DNA of 36,377 nt from Flavobacteriaceae bacterium CG2_30_34_30 (GCA_001873105.1 MNYN01000030.1:1-36377); one strand, 5' to 3'. Shown: positions 15,457 to 25,438, counted from the stretch's first letter. Notes: generated from the letters alone by a model not told the origin. Numbers and translations: made by a program.

Positions 15457-16828
15457 TTCGCACGAGGCATCTTTTAGAGATCCTTCTGGGTATATTATTC
15501 AAGACGAAGGGATTATTAAAAGAATTATCCAACCTATCTATTTTTCGCAGTACGATAAACTTACTTCCTCCGGATTTTTTAACAAGCTGGTAAAAGCAAA
15601 ATTACTTATTCCACATCAGGAAATTTCTAGAACGGAATCGCAAATCATTCTGCAGCCCGAGCCAATTTCCTTTATTACCAATCCGTATGAATGGAGTTTT
15701 GAGCAATACAAGCACGCCGCTTTATTAACGCTAAAAGTGCATCGACTTGCTTTAGCAAATGGTTTTATTTTAAAAGACGCTTCTGCATTTAATATTACTT
15801 TCCACAACGGAAATGCTATTTTTATAGATACCCTTTCGTTTGATTTTTATGAGGAAGGAACCCCTTGGCGCGCCTTCAAACAATTTATCACCCATTTTTT
15901 CGGCCCTTTACTTTTAGCAAAATACCACGGCACAGAAATGCTGAAATTGTTAAGCACCTATGTGGATGGTGTACCCGTAAAACTTATCGCTTCCTTGCTT
16001 CCGTGGAAAACAAAATTAAGTTCAACAATTTACACTAACATACATTTGCTGGCTAAATTAGAAGACAAATACAGCGATGATTATAAAGCAGAAAGTAAGA
16101 TTGCCACCCTTTCAAAAAAAGCGCAAAATAACATCATAGAAAGTCTGTATGACTATATTAAAAACCTGAAGGTAAATCAACAAACCGAATGGGGTGATTA
16201 TTACAACAAAACCAACTATACAGACGCTTCTTTTCAACAAAAAGCAACGCTTATAAAAGAATGGACGCAAGAAATAGCTGCTAAAAAAGTAATTGATGTA
16301 GGTGGAAATGACGGAACATTTGGTAGAGAATTAATAGAACTAGTAGATGAAATTTTAGTAACCGATATCGATCCGAATGCGGTTGATTTTAATTACCATC
16401 ACGTTTTAAAAAACAAAGAAACCAAAATGCTTCCTTTTGTTTGTGATGTATTGAATCCCGCTCCTGCCGTTGGGTTTAACAATACCGAACGCAGCTCTTT
16501 GTTGCAACGATTAAAAGAATACCACCCTGATGTGACAATGGCGCTTGCATTAATTCACCATATCACACTTTCCGGAAATGTGCCTTTTTATAAATCGGCT
16601 CAGTTTTTTGCTTCTTTTTCTGAACATTTAATCCTAGAATTTCCTACTCGCGATGATTCTTGGGTACAATCGCTCTTGGTGAGAAAACGCGAATTTATAC
16701 ATCATTTTGATTTTTATAACGAGCAGAATTTTGAGCAAGGCTATACCGCCTTTTTTGAAATTACAAAAAAAGAAAAAATTATAGATTCTGAAAGAATTCT
16801 CTACTTTTTAAAGCGAAAACACGTGTAA
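15431..16828 (+). CDS. NoeA-like SAM-dependent methyltransferase
   Basis: The 465-residue protein starts MTNPNPILNSHEASFRDPSG with the ATG at 15431. A frame from 15395 adds 12 unlikely residues. SFRDPSGYI, YDKLTSSGFFNKLVKAKLLIPHQE and LKDASAFNITFHNGNAIFIDTLSF resemble nodulation protein NoeA-related methyltransferases; the last motif also recalls a kinase-like D-x-N-x-x fold. The C-terminal class I methyltransferase domain has motif I VIDVGGNDGTFG (about residues 286-297), LVTDIDPNAVD, and ALIHHITLSGNVPF. The substrate is probably a surface glycan or lipid-linked sugar, judging from the cluster. The gene overlaps its upstream neighbour by 26 bp and is 1 bp from the next. Confidence 0.82.
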   Translation: MTNPNPILNSHEASFRDPSGYIIQDEGIIKRIIQPIYFSQYDKLTSSGFFNKLVKAKLLIPHQEISRTESQIILQPEPISFITNPYEWSFEQYKHAALLTLKVHRLALANGFILKDASAFNITFHNGNAIFIDTLSFDFYEEGTPWRAFKQFITHFFGPLLLAKYHGTEMLKLLSTYVDGVPVKLIASLLPWKTKLSSTIYTNIHLLAKLEDKYSDDYKAESKIATLSKKAQNNIIESLYDYIKNLKVNQQTEWGDYYNKTNYTDASFQQKATLIKEWTQEIAAKKVIDVGGNDGTFGRELIELVDEILVTDIDPNAVDFNYHHVLKNKETKMLPFVCDVLNPAPAVGFNNTERSSLLQRLKEYHPDVTMALALIHHITLSGNVPFYKSAQFFASFSEHLILEFPTRDDSWVQSLLVRKREFIHHFDFYNEQNFEQGYTAFFEITKKEKIIDSERILYFLKRKHV

Positions 16829-16829
16829 A

Positions 16830-18302
16830 ATGACGCTTCCTTTCAAAAAACAAATCCGTAATTTTTTGAGTAAAGATAAGTACTTACCCCTTATTGCAGG
16901 ACTAGCTTCCGGGTTATACCCTTGGGCATTTTATTACACCAATAACTTCAATTTCGTCAATTCCTGGGATCATTTTTTCTTTTTCCTAACTCGTTTTGTA
17001 CTTTTTCCTACGGTAGTTTATTATTTGTATTATTTCGTTATGCGAAAAAAACACCTGCATCTTTATACGACCATTGTTCTTCCTTTTTTAAATGCACTAA
17101 CCTTTTTTACTTTGGTAATGTATGCTTTATACGCGAGTGTAGGATATAAAAAAGTGGCATTGGTTATAGTCTTAGCAGTACTTGTAGCAATTTTAACTCG
17201 ATTAGTAAAAAATCTATTTTCCAAACTGTTGGTTATTCAATTTTTACTTTTAATTACAACCGCTTATTTGCTTGCCGTAATTGCCAAACAATATCTTTTT
17301 TATTCTGAAGATTGGCTGAAACAACCGGATGCTATTGAACAAGTTGTATTTAAAAAAACACCAAATATATATGTCATTCAACCCGATGGTTATACTAACT
17401 TTTCAGAATTAGGAAAAGGGTTTTATAATTTTGACAACAGTAAATTTGAGCTTTGGTTGCAAGAAAATAATTTTGTGTTATATCCTGATTTTAGAAGCAA
17501 TTACAACAGTACGCTACATTCAAACAGTTCGCTTTTTGCTATGAAACACCACCATTACGATGTTTTAGACGAACGAAAAGTAATTTTTGATAAAAATCCG
17601 GTAGTTGCTATTTTCAAAAATAATGGATACAAAACCCATTTTCTGGCTGAGGTTCCTTATTTATTAACCAATCGACCTAAAATAAATTTTGATTATACCA
17701 ATTTTAAACTCAAGGATATACCTTATCTAAGCAAAGGTTTGGACAGCCATAGAGTTATTTTAGAGGATTTTTCGGAAATTGCAAAAGAGGCAACAGGAAA
17801 AAATTTCTATTTCTTTGAAAAATTACTTCCAGGGCATATCACCACCTATAAAGACCAAGCAGAATCCAAAGAAGCAGAGCGTGAAAGATATCTTGAAAAT
17901 TTAGTACATGCTAATGATTGGTTGCAAAAACTAATACAAAATATTACGGAAAACGACCCTGAGGGTCTCATTGTAATTGTTGCAGACCACGGCGGCTTTG
18001 TTGGGCTTAAATACTCTTTGCAAAGTAATACCTATACCACAAATAGAGATAACATTTACACTATTTTTTCAGCAGCGTTGGCAATAAAATGGCCTGAAAA
18101 TTCCCCCCCGGAATTTGATGATTCCTTTAAAAGTTCTGTCAATCTATTTCGTATCTTGTTTGCTTATTTAGGGGAAGACCTTTCTTTGTTGAAAAACCTG
18201 CAAGACGATACAAGTTATATTCAAATAAAAGAAGGAGCTCCAAAAGGCGTTTACGGCTATATTGATGGTGATGGAAATATCATTTTAAAAGAAATAAAAT
18301 AA
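16830..18302 (+). CDS. Membrane-anchored sulfatase/alkaline-phosphatase-fold protein
   Basis: The 490-residue protein has about five N-terminal membrane segments (between residues 18 and 150, such as LFPTVVYYLYYFVM and LLVIQFLLLITTAYLLAVIA), then a periplasmic hydrolase-like domain. That domain starts NIYVIQPDGYTNF, has NSTLHSNSSLFAM where the family nucleophile would lie, and IVIVADHGGFVG with the conserved metal-binding D-H. This layout resembles phosphoethanolamine and phosphoglycerol transferases of the LTA synthase type, so it may add a charged group to the glycan. A hydrolase role is also possible. Its ATG is 1 bp after the methyltransferase stop. Confidence 0.75.
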   Translation: MTLPFKKQIRNFLSKDKYLPLIAGLASGLYPWAFYYTNNFNFVNSWDHFFFFLTRFVLFPTVVYYLYYFVMRKKHLHLYTTIVLPFLNALTFFTLVMYALYASVGYKKVALVIVLAVLVAILTRLVKNLFSKLLVIQFLLLITTAYLLAVIAKQYLFYSEDWLKQPDAIEQVVFKKTPNIYVIQPDGYTNFSELGKGFYNFDNSKFELWLQENNFVLYPDFRSNYNSTLHSNSSLFAMKHHHYDVLDERKVIFDKNPVVAIFKNNGYKTHFLAEVPYLLTNRPKINFDYTNFKLKDIPYLSKGLDSHRVILEDFSEIAKEATGKNFYFFEKLLPGHITTYKDQAESKEAERERYLENLVHANDWLQKLIQNITENDPEGLIVIVADHGGFVGLKYSLQSNTYTTNRDNIYTIFSAALAIKWPENSPPEFDDSFKSSVNLFRILFAYLGEDLSLLKNLQDDTSYIQIKEGAPKGVYGYIDGDGNIILKEIK

Positions 18303-18308
18303 AATATT

Positions 18309-19286
18309 TTGCAAAAATTTAGGGTAGAACAATACCAAGAAAAGCATAAAAAACTTTGGGACGAATTTGTCAGCAAAGCAAAAAATGCCACCTTTTTGTT
18401 TTATCGCGATTTTATGGAATATCATAGCAATCGTTTTACAGATTTTTCGCTTTTGGTTTTTAAGGAAAACACGATATATGCACTTTTGCCGGCTAATGTT
18501 GTTGATACCCTAGTATATTCACACCAAGGTTTAACCTATGGCAGTTTTGTGTTGCAGGAAGATGCTAAATTATTGGATTCCTTTGAGGCGTTTAAGTCTA
18601 TATTAGAATTTTTAAATATACAAGGCATTAAACAATTGGATATGCGGATTATTCCTTCGTTTTATAACACTATTCCTTCCGATGAGGTAGAGTATTTTTT
18701 GTATAAAGCCGGAGCAACCATAATAAAGCGAGATATTTTAATGGTTATTGATTATCGAAATAAATTGCGGTTTCAAAAAAATAGGCGTGAAGGCATCAAC
18801 AAAGCCATTCGAAATGGTTTACATATTCAGGTAGAAGAAAGTTTTGAAGAATTTTGGGATGAAATTTTAATTCCAAATCTTAAAAATAAACACCAAGTGG
18901 CTCCCGTGCATAGTTTAGAGGAAATTAATTTATTAGCTACCAGGTTTCCAAAACAAATTAAACAAATTAACGTTTATAAGGACAATAAAATCGTTGCAGG
19001 TACAACGGTTTTTTTAACAAAAACAACAATTCATCCGCAATATGTTTCGGGAAATGAAGACAAAAACCAATATGGAAGTTTAGATTTGTTGTATGATTTT
19101 ATCATAAATAAATTTTGCACAGATAAGGATTACTTTGATTTTAATATATCCAGCGAGCAAAATGGAAACATACTAAATCAAGGACTTATCTTTTGGAAAG
19201 AAAGTTGTGGTGCACGTTCCATAATTTCTAATAATTACCTAGTAGATACCGCATCCTATAAAACATTAAAGCTAGAAACAAAATGA
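18309..19286 (+). CDS. FemAB/GNAT-like acyltransferase
   Basis: This 325-residue protein starts with TTG at 18309, 6 bp after the preceding stop; no ATG lies near. It resembles the GNAT/FemAB group (Acetyltransf_6-like): [20 protein letters not shown] (about 154-173) fits the RKxxNxIRKA signature between domains, and [23 protein letters not shown] plus [13 protein letters not shown] fit the acyl-CoA-binding second half. It lies directly before an FdtB-like aminotransferase with a 4-bp ATGA overlap, so it probably N-acylates the 3-amino sugar made by that enzyme, replacing the usual hexapeptide FdtC. It is cytoplasmic and the specificity is unproven. Confidence 0.75.
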   Translation: MQKFRVEQYQEKHKKLWDEFVSKAKNATFLFYRDFMEYHSNRFTDFSLLVFKENTIYALLPANVVDTLVYSHQGLTYGSFVLQEDAKLLDSFEAFKSILEFLNIQGIKQLDMRIIPSFYNTIPSDEVEYFLYKAGATIIKRDILMVIDYRNKLRFQKNRREGINKAIRNGLHIQVEESFEEFWDEILIPNLKNKHQVAPVHSLEEINLLATRFPKQIKQINVYKDNKIVAGTTVFLTKTTIHPQYVSGNEDKNQYGSLDLLYDFIINKFCTDKDYFDFNISSEQNGNILNQGLIFWKESCGARSIISNNYLVDTASYKTLKLETK

Positions 19287-20380
19287 TTTCTTTTCTTGAC
19301 CTTCATAAAGTAAATGCCCGTTTTGAAAACGAATTTCTGGAAAACTTTCAGCAGTTTTTAAATTCCGGATTCTATGTACTAGGAAATCAAGTAAGTGCTT
19401 TTGAAAAGGAATTTGCAGCCTATTGCGGAACTTCCTATTGCGTTGGTGTGGCAAATGGTTTAGATGCGCTTCGTCTTATTTTAGAAGGCTATAAAGTCTT
19501 GGGGAAACTAAAAAACGGCGATGAAGTTTTAGTGGCTTCCAATACCTACATCGCAACAATAATTGCTATCAAACAAGCTGGTTTAACTCCTGTTTTAGTG
19601 GAAGCTGAAAACGAAACCTATTCCTTTAATATAGAACAACTAGAAAAAGCAATCACACCAAAAAGCAAAGCCATTATGCCGGTGCATTTGTATGGGCAAA
19701 TTACCAATATGGATATTATTATGGCAATAGCTCAAGAAAACCAATTATTAATAATGGAAGATGCCGCCCAAGCTCATGGTGCCATTTACAAAGAAAAAAG
19801 AGCCGGAAATCTTGGTGATGCCGCTGGATTTAGTTTTTATCCCACAAAAAATCTAGGTGCTTTAGGCGATGGCGGTGCAGTAACTACAAACGACGCTACT
19901 CTGGCTGAGGCTATTCAAAAACTTCGCAATTACGGAGGAAATAAAAAATATGTGTATGAATTATTAGGAATCAATTCGCGTTTGGATGAAATTCAAGCCG
20001 GATTTCTTCGGGTAAAATTACCTTATTTAGATGCCGATAATGAACGAAGAAGAGCGATTGCCAAAGAATATCTTGCTAAAATTACAAACCCTAAAATAAC
20101 ACTTCCTCAAGTGGAAAATATGGAATCGCACGTATTTCATCTTTTTGTGGTTCGGGTGGCGCATAGAGATCATTTTCAAGCGTATTTAAATACCCATGGT
20201 GTAGGTAATTTGATTCATTATCCCATTGCGCCTCACCAGCAAGAGGCCTTTAAAGAATTTTCCCATTTGCTTTTTCCGGTTACTGAAGAAATTCATCAAT
20301 CCATACTAAGTATTCCTATGAGCCCTGTTTTGTCCAACGCCGATGTGGCAAAAGTTATAGAGGTTGTAAATTCGTATTAA
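19283..20380 (+). CDS. FdtB/QdtB-like dTDP-3-keto-sugar aminotransferase (DegT/DnrJ/EryC1 family)
   Basis: This 365-residue PLP enzyme transfers an amino group from glutamate to a 3-keto-6-deoxy nucleotide sugar. The family hallmarks are present: [15 protein letters not shown] at the start, [35 protein letters not shown] and [17 protein letters not shown] with Lys189 as the PLP Schiff-base residue, then [18 protein letters not shown]. The close resemblance to FdtB and QdtB points to dTDP-Fucp3N or dTDP-Quip3N synthesis. The required ketoisomerase (FdtA-like) lies 6 kb downstream at 26542. It overlaps the acyltransferase gene by 4 bp, and the flippase gene starts immediately after its stop. 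The exact sugar is not decided by the sequence. Confidence 0.87.
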   Translation: MISFLDLHKVNARFENEFLENFQQFLNSGFYVLGNQVSAFEKEFAAYCGTSYCVGVANGLDALRLILEGYKVLGKLKNGDEVLVASNTYIATIIAIKQAGLTPVLVEAENETYSFNIEQLEKAITPKSKAIMPVHLYGQITNMDIIMAIAQENQLLIMEDAAQAHGAIYKEKRAGNLGDAAGFSFYPTKNLGALGDGGAVTTNDATLAEAIQKLRNYGGNKKYVYELLGINSRLDEIQAGFLRVKLPYLDADNERRRAIAKEYLAKITNPKITLPQVENMESHVFHLFVVRVAHRDHFQAYLNTHGVGNLIHYPIAPHQQEAFKEFSHLLFPVTEEIHQSILSIPMSPVLSNADVAKVIEVVNSY

Positions 20381-21670
20381 GTGAAACTCCTAAAAAAACT
20401 TTTTAACGAAAACATGCTATTGAAGGTCACTTCCATGAACGCTGTAGGTGTTTTGGTAAGAATTGTTGCCGGATTTATCACACAAAAAGCCATTGCTGTT
20501 TTTGTTGGCCCCCAGGGAATGGGTGTCGTGGGTAATTTTAGAGATTTTCTCGCTGCCATTCAATCGGTTTCTACATTGGGAATTACTAACGGCATTGTAA
20601 AATATGTGGCAGAATTTAAAAAAGAAACCAACAAACTTTCGCAAGTTTTAAGCACTTCACTGATATTAATTATAGGTGCTTCAAGTGTTAGCGCTGTGGT
20701 TATTTTTTTTACGGCTTCTTATTGGAATTCCAGTATTTTTGGTGAAAAGTATGACTTTACTACCATCATTCAAGTTTGTGCCCTTGCCATTCCAATTTAT
20801 GCTTTAAACTTTCTATTAGTTGCTATCATCAATGGCTATTCAAAATACAAAGAGTTTATCGGTATTAACATTGTAAGTAACATTGCTGGAGTTGTTGTAA
20901 CGGTGGTATTGATGTGGCAATTTCATCTAGAAGGCGCTATTTATGCTGTACTTGTTGCTCCATTATTAGCCTTTGTAGTTACCATTGGATTTATCTATAA
21001 AAAAAGGGGGAAGCTGCAATTATTTTCTTTAGAAAATGGTAAAGTTGATAGTCTGAAAAAATTGAGTTCTTATGCAATTATGGCTTTACTTTCCACACTG
21101 GCACTTCCTGTGGTGAGAATTGCCATTCGCGATTATATTGCTGAAATAGAGGATGAAGTAGCAGTGGGATATTGGGAAGCTATGAACCGACTTTCTAATT
21201 TTTACTTAATGTTTATCACCACCCTGATGACACTTTATGTGCTTCCTAAACTTTCCGGAATCAATTCTAATAAGGGATTTAGAATAGAAGTAGCTAATTT
21301 TTATAAAACCATTTTACCTCTTTTTGCTGCTGGCTTATTACTCGTTTATTTCTTGCGAAATTTTGTGATAAACGTATTGCTAACTACCCAGTTTGCACCT
21401 ATGGAACCACTGTTTGTTTGGCAACTTTCCGGCGATTTATTTAAGGTGGCTTCCATGGTAATTGCCTATCAGTTTCTGGCAAAAAACATGTTTTGGTATT
21501 ATGTGATTTCTGAAATTATTTCTTTGGCAATCATTTATGCTTCCAGTATCTTCTTAATTAGTAGATATGGATTTGTGGGGGCTTCTATGGCACATTTATT
21601 TAGTTTTGTGCTTTATTTTTTTATGGTTGTCTTTATTCTAAGAAAAAAATTATTTAGTAAAGAAACGTAA
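20381..21670 (+). CDS. Wzx-type polysaccharide/O-antigen flippase
   Basis: The 429-residue polytopic membrane protein has about 12 hydrophobic segments. The N-terminal half with TQKAIAVFVGPQGMGVVGNFRDFLAAIQSVSTLGITNGIVKYVAE matches WzxE-like O-antigen translocases, which flip undecaprenyl-linked oligosaccharides across the inner membrane. The start is GTG at 20381, directly abutting the TAA of the aminotransferase, with translation probably coupled. An internal ATG at 20414 is the alternative. A 40-bp gap separates it from the MBOAT gene. The flippase indicates a Wzx-dependent pathway, but no Wzy polymerase is seen nearby. Confidence 0.87.
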   Translation: MKLLKKLFNENMLLKVTSMNAVGVLVRIVAGFITQKAIAVFVGPQGMGVVGNFRDFLAAIQSVSTLGITNGIVKYVAEFKKETNKLSQVLSTSLILIIGASSVSAVVIFFTASYWNSSIFGEKYDFTTIIQVCALAIPIYALNFLLVAIINGYSKYKEFIGINIVSNIAGVVVTVVLMWQFHLEGAIYAVLVAPLLAFVVTIGFIYKKRGKLQLFSLENGKVDSLKKLSSYAIMALLSTLALPVVRIAIRDYIAEIEDEVAVGYWEAMNRLSNFYLMFITTLMTLYVLPKLSGINSNKGFRIEVANFYKTILPLFAAGLLLVYFLRNFVINVLLTTQFAPMEPLFVWQLSGDLFKVASMVIAYQFLAKNMFWYYVISEIISLAIIYASSIFLISRYGFVGASMAHLFSFVLYFFMVVFILRKKLFSKET

Positions 21671-21710
21671 TTGATTTTTATACATTAGCGTAACCAATTT
21701 ATGATTTTGT

Positions 21711-23129
21711 ATGCTTTTTAATACCGTTGATTTTGCGATTTTCTTTCCACTGGTATTGCTCTTGTATTGGACGGTATTTAAAAAAAACATCACCCTTCAA
21801 AATAGTTTTCTCATTGTAGTTAGTTATTTGTTTTATTCCTTTTGGGATTGGCGTTTTCTTTCCCTCATTTTCATGAGTTCTTTATTAGATTTTATTGTGG
21901 GGTATTATCTGGGGAAAACTTCCAATAATCAAAAAAGAAAGCTACTATTAGCGGTAAGTTTGTTTTTTAATTTGGGCGTTTTAGCGGTTTTTAAGTACTT
22001 TAATTTTTTTGTAGAAACGTTTATTGAAATTTTTGCACTTTTTGGAAGTAAATTTGAAAGCACTACCTGGAGTATTATTCTTCCTGTTGGCATTAGTTTT
22101 TACACGTTTCAAACCTTAAGTTATACCATTGATATTTACCGAGGAAGAATTTTACCTACTAAAAATATAATTTCCTTTTTTGCTTTTGTATCCTTTTTCC
22201 CTCAATTAGTCGCTGGACCCATTGAACGAGCTTCCAATTTATTATCGCAGTTTGAATCTAAAAGACACTTTGATTATTCCGAAAGTGTGGACGGTTTACG
22301 CCTTATTTTATCCGGATTATTTAAAAAAATGGTCATAGCCGATAATTGTGCGTTATTAGTAAATGCCATTTTTGCAAATTATCAGGAGGCAAGTGGAAGC
22401 ACTTTACTCCTTGGTGCCGTATTTTTCGGTTTTCAAATTTATGGCGACTTTTCCGGCTATTCAGATATTGCCATAGGCACTTCCCGATTGATGGGGTTTC
22501 GTTTAATGAAAAACTTCCATTTTCCCTATTTAGCAGTTAATGTAGCCGATTTTTGGCGAAGGTGGCATATCTCTTTATCCACTTGGTTTCGTGATTATGT
22601 CTATATTCCCTTAGGCGGAAACCGAGTTTCTAAAACTAAATTGGTCATTAATATCTTTATCGTGTTTCTCCTCAGCGGACTTTGGCATGGCGCGAACCTT
22701 ACTTTTGTGTTTTGGGGATTTATTCACGCACTTTTTGTGGTGCCGGTTATTTTTATTGGCACTAATAATGAGTTACAAAAAAGCGGGTATTTACCAAGTT
22801 TGAGAACTATTTTTCAAATAGGGATTACTTTTATAATAGTTACTTTAGCATGGGTATTTTTTAGGGCGGAAACCATTACAGATGCATTGCAATACTTAAA
22901 AATTATTTTCTCTGAAAGTCTGTTTTCTGTACCTGATGTTCCAAAAAAAATAGTGTTTTTTCTGTTTTTATATATGGCTGTGGAATGGCTACAACGAAAC
23001 AGAGACCATGTTTTAGATATTGCATATATTCCATCTAAAATGCTAAGAATGGCAATTTATTATTTTATTGTGTTTCTCACTTTTTATTTTGCAGGCGATT
23101 TACAACCATTTATCTATTTTCAATTTTAA
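21711..23129 (+). CDS. MBOAT family membrane-bound O-acyltransferase
   Basis: The 472-residue polytopic protein belongs to the AlgI-like MBOAT family, which moves acyl groups across the membrane for O-acylation of extracytoplasmic glycans. Family signatures are FDWR-like FWDWRFLSLI near residue 45, PVGISFYTFQTLSYTIDIYRG, FFPQLVAGPIERA, GYSDIAIGTSRLMGF, NFPY-type NFHFPYLAVNVADFWRRWHISLSTWFRDYVYIPLGGNR, and LLSGLWHGANLTFVFWG with the catalytic His at about 326. The next gene, 3 bp downstream, is an SGNH-like membrane-anchored protein, the usual partner of such acyltransferases. The target is probably the glycan made by this cluster. Confidence 0.93.
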   Translation: MLFNTVDFAIFFPLVLLLYWTVFKKNITLQNSFLIVVSYLFYSFWDWRFLSLIFMSSLLDFIVGYYLGKTSNNQKRKLLLAVSLFFNLGVLAVFKYFNFFVETFIEIFALFGSKFESTTWSIILPVGISFYTFQTLSYTIDIYRGRILPTKNIISFFAFVSFFPQLVAGPIERASNLLSQFESKRHFDYSESVDGLRLILSGLFKKMVIADNCALLVNAIFANYQEASGSTLLLGAVFFGFQIYGDFSGYSDIAIGTSRLMGFRLMKNFHFPYLAVNVADFWRRWHISLSTWFRDYVYIPLGGNRVSKTKLVINIFIVFLLSGLWHGANLTFVFWGFIHALFVVPVIFIGTNNELQKSGYLPSLRTIFQIGITFIIVTLAWVFFRAETITDALQYLKIIFSESLFSVPDVPKKIVFFLFLYMAVEWLQRNRDHVLDIAYIPSKMLRMAIYYFIVFLTFYFAGDLQPFIYFQF

Positions 23130-23132
23130 AAA

Positions 23133-24050
23133 ATGAAAAAGTTTTACGTAAAAATAGGGTTGTTTTTAGTTCCGGTTTTACTGGTATGGCTTGCCTTAGA
23201 GGTTTTTTACAGAACTGTTGAAACCAATTATACCTATAAAAATAAAGCCTTAGTTGAAAATTACAGCGATATTGAAGTCCTTATTCTTAGCAATTCGCAG
23301 GCATTTTATGGTATCAATCCCAATCGCTTTACCCAAAACGCATTTAGCCTTGCAAATATAAGCCAGACGCTTTATTTTGACCAACTTCTTTTAGAAAAAC
23401 ACATCGATAGTTTACCCAATTTAAAAACTATTATTTTAACAGTGAGCTATTTTACGTTAAGCTTGAAAGACAATACCGGAGAAGATATTTGGCGAAAGTA
23501 TTTTTACAACCAACAAATGGATATTGAAGTGCCTCATATTTCCTTTTTTGACCCTAGAAAATATAGTCTTTCACTTTCTAGAAAATTAAAAAACTCTGTG
23601 GAAACCTTTCATGAATTTAGAAACTTTGGCACCCTAATTTCTTGCGATGTCAAAGGTTTTGGAAAGTATTTAAAACCAAGGGCCAAAACAGATACCGAAG
23701 TCATTGGCGCAATGATTGCCAAAAAACATGAAGATTATTCTATGGATTTTGCGCTAAACCAAAACAGATTGCTACAAATTATCGAAAGATGTAAAGCTAA
23801 AAACATTAAAGTGTTACTTGTAAATACTCCTGTATCCAAAGCATATTACAAAAATTTAATCCCTGAAAAAGTAGAAAAAATCATCGCTACCTGTAACGCA
23901 CTTGCTTGGAATAATGCAAATGTAAACTATGTAAATTTCTGGAATGACACTCGTTTTTTTGATGCAGACATGCGCGATGCTGACCATTTAACGGCGGAAG
24001 GTGCTGAAAAACTCAGTAAAATATTAAATGAGGTATTACTTTCTGATTAG
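23133..24050 (+). CDS. Membrane-anchored SGNH-like protein, MBOAT partner
   Basis: The 305-residue protein has one N-terminal membrane anchor (about 6-24) and a periplasmic domain. VLILSNSQAFYGINP (about 49-63) resembles the nucleophile block of SGNH/AlgJ-like proteins with Ser55 in the catalytic place. Near the C-terminus RDADHLTAEGAEKL provides the D-x-x-H pair. It follows the MBOAT acyltransferase by 3 bp. By analogy to AlgI with AlgJ/AlgX, the MBOAT would export acyl groups and this protein would place them on the glycan. The family assignment rests on two motifs and gene order. Confidence 0.75.
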   Translation: MKKFYVKIGLFLVPVLLVWLALEVFYRTVETNYTYKNKALVENYSDIEVLILSNSQAFYGINPNRFTQNAFSLANISQTLYFDQLLLEKHIDSLPNLKTIILTVSYFTLSLKDNTGEDIWRKYFYNQQMDIEVPHISFFDPRKYSLSLSRKLKNSVETFHEFRNFGTLISCDVKGFGKYLKPRAKTDTEVIGAMIAKKHEDYSMDFALNQNRLLQIIERCKAKNIKVLLVNTPVSKAYYKNLIPEKVEKIIATCNALAWNNANVNYVNFWNDTRFFDADMRDADHLTAEGAEKLSKILNEVLLSD

Positions 24051-24155
24051 GGTTGTTTATAGATGGTTTTTTATTTAATTTTTTTTTGCTAAAAAGACAA
24101 AAAACAATGTGCAAGAATCAGAAAAAATAAAATACTAGTTCTCAAAAATTAGGTT

Positions 24156-25307
24156 CTATCCGGATACCTTTTTATACACTTCCAAATACTTTTGTGCTAC
24201 GCTTATATAATGATGTTCTTTTTTTACAAAAGCACTTGCATTTTTTCCTATTCGTGTTATTTCTGAAGGATTTTCTATCAACCAACTTAATTTTTCTACT
24301 AAATAATCTACATCCGGGAGGGCATTAATGCAGACTTCGTTTTCTGTTATGCCATAATGGTCTAAAAATTCTTGCTCAGCACCGGTAAAAACCACTTTTC
24401 CCTTTGCCATTGCTTCCAATGCATTGAAACCCTGATCATAAGCATACACCATATCCAGTAAAATATGTGCACTGTTATAATGCTGAATATATTGGCTATA
24501 AGGCAGATTTCTCGTCACTGTTATTTCAACTTTATCATTGTATTTTTTAGCAATAATTTTCAAAGCGTTTTCAAAATAATGACAGCCTTTTTTTAACTCG
24601 GTCATGCTGTTAATCCCTAAAAAAATGTGGGTTTTAGAGGAAAGATTTCCGTTATTTTTAATTAGGGTTTCCGTATGTATGGGATTAGGAATTAGTTGTA
24701 TAGTTTTCGGATTGTTTTGTAGGGCCAAATAATAATCGATATCAGAAGGTATGATACCATCTATGAAGTTTTCAAAATAGGCATAGTATTTTTTGTAGGT
24801 GGGGGTAACATAACTATATTCAAATTTAAAAGTTTCTTTGCTATGTTCACCCAGCAAAACAGGAGTGAGTATGTGATATTTCATCTTGTTTTCTAAAAGA
24901 TATTCCATAATGGGTGTGTCTGTGCCACAAGCACATAAAAAAAGTTTTTTATTGTGTTTTTTTAAATAATCTAATTGTTTTTTTTGAAGGAATAAAGGGG
25001 TTTTTAATGCATTTGAATTAATGAATTGCACCACATCATAATTTTTTAATTTCTTTTGATACCAATAAAACCGAAAAGCACTTTCATACAATGCCAAATC
25101 AATTGTGGTAAGTTTATAAAAGGCTACTTTGCATTTTCTGGTAAACCAATTAAAGTGAAGTACCTTGGGTTTTATAGAAATATCTACCGGATAATTTTTA
25201 AACAAATCGCCATCGCCTATAATAGTAACGCTATGTCCTAAATGTATTAGACCTTCTTTTAATGAATTATGCAGTCGGCTATACTCTCCTACAAGAAGTA
25301 TTTTCAT
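24156..25307 (-). CDS. Glycosyltransferase, GT4-like
   Basis: The 383-residue cytoplasmic GT-B fold protein starts MKILLVGEYSRLHNSLKEGLIHLGH, typical of the GT4 acceptor domain. The C-terminal donor domain contains GFNALEAMAKGKVVFTGAEQEFLDHYG (about 300-326), a variant of the E-x7-E nucleotide-sugar motif. It ends with WLIENPSEITRIGKNASAFVKKEH. It is the only reversed gene in the polysaccharide region, flanked by a 105-bp gap on one side and a 131-bp divergent promoter region on the other. On the minus strand TACCTTTA (25329-25322) is a near -7 box. The sugar and linkage cannot be read from the sequence. Confidence 0.82.
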   Translation of the reverse strand: MKILLVGEYSRLHNSLKEGLIHLGHSVTIIGDGDLFKNYPVDISIKPKVLHFNWFTRKCKVAFYKLTTIDLALYESAFRFYWYQKKLKNYDVVQFINSNALKTPLFLQKKQLDYLKKHNKKLFLCACGTDTPIMEYLLENKMKYHILTPVLLGEHSKETFKFEYSYVTPTYKKYYAYFENFIDGIIPSDIDYYLALQNNPKTIQLIPNPIHTETLIKNNGNLSSKTHIFLGINSMTELKKGCHYFENALKIIAKKYNDKVEITVTRNLPYSQYIQHYNSAHILLDMVYAYDQGFNALEAMAKGKVVFTGAEQEFLDHYGITENEVCINALPDVDYLVEKLSWLIENPSEITRIGKNASAFVKKEHHYISVAQKYLEVYKKVSG

Positions 25308-25414
25308 TGGTTTTTATTTAGGATAAAGGTACAAAATAGCTATTTATAATGGAAAGACAGTACTTAAATTAGTAAATGGTTCGTTATATATTCTGTTCAA
25401 AACGAAAAATTATG

Positions 25415-25422
25415 TAGGTTTG
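25415..25422 (+). promoter_or_regulatory. Putative -7 box for the second glycan transcription unit
   Basis: TAGGTTTG matches TAnnTTTG 16 bp before the ATG at 25439. No TTG is seen at the expected spacing. It would drive the four genes from 25439 to 29028. Confidence 0.4.
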
Positions 25423-25438
25423 CTAAGCAATAAAAACG

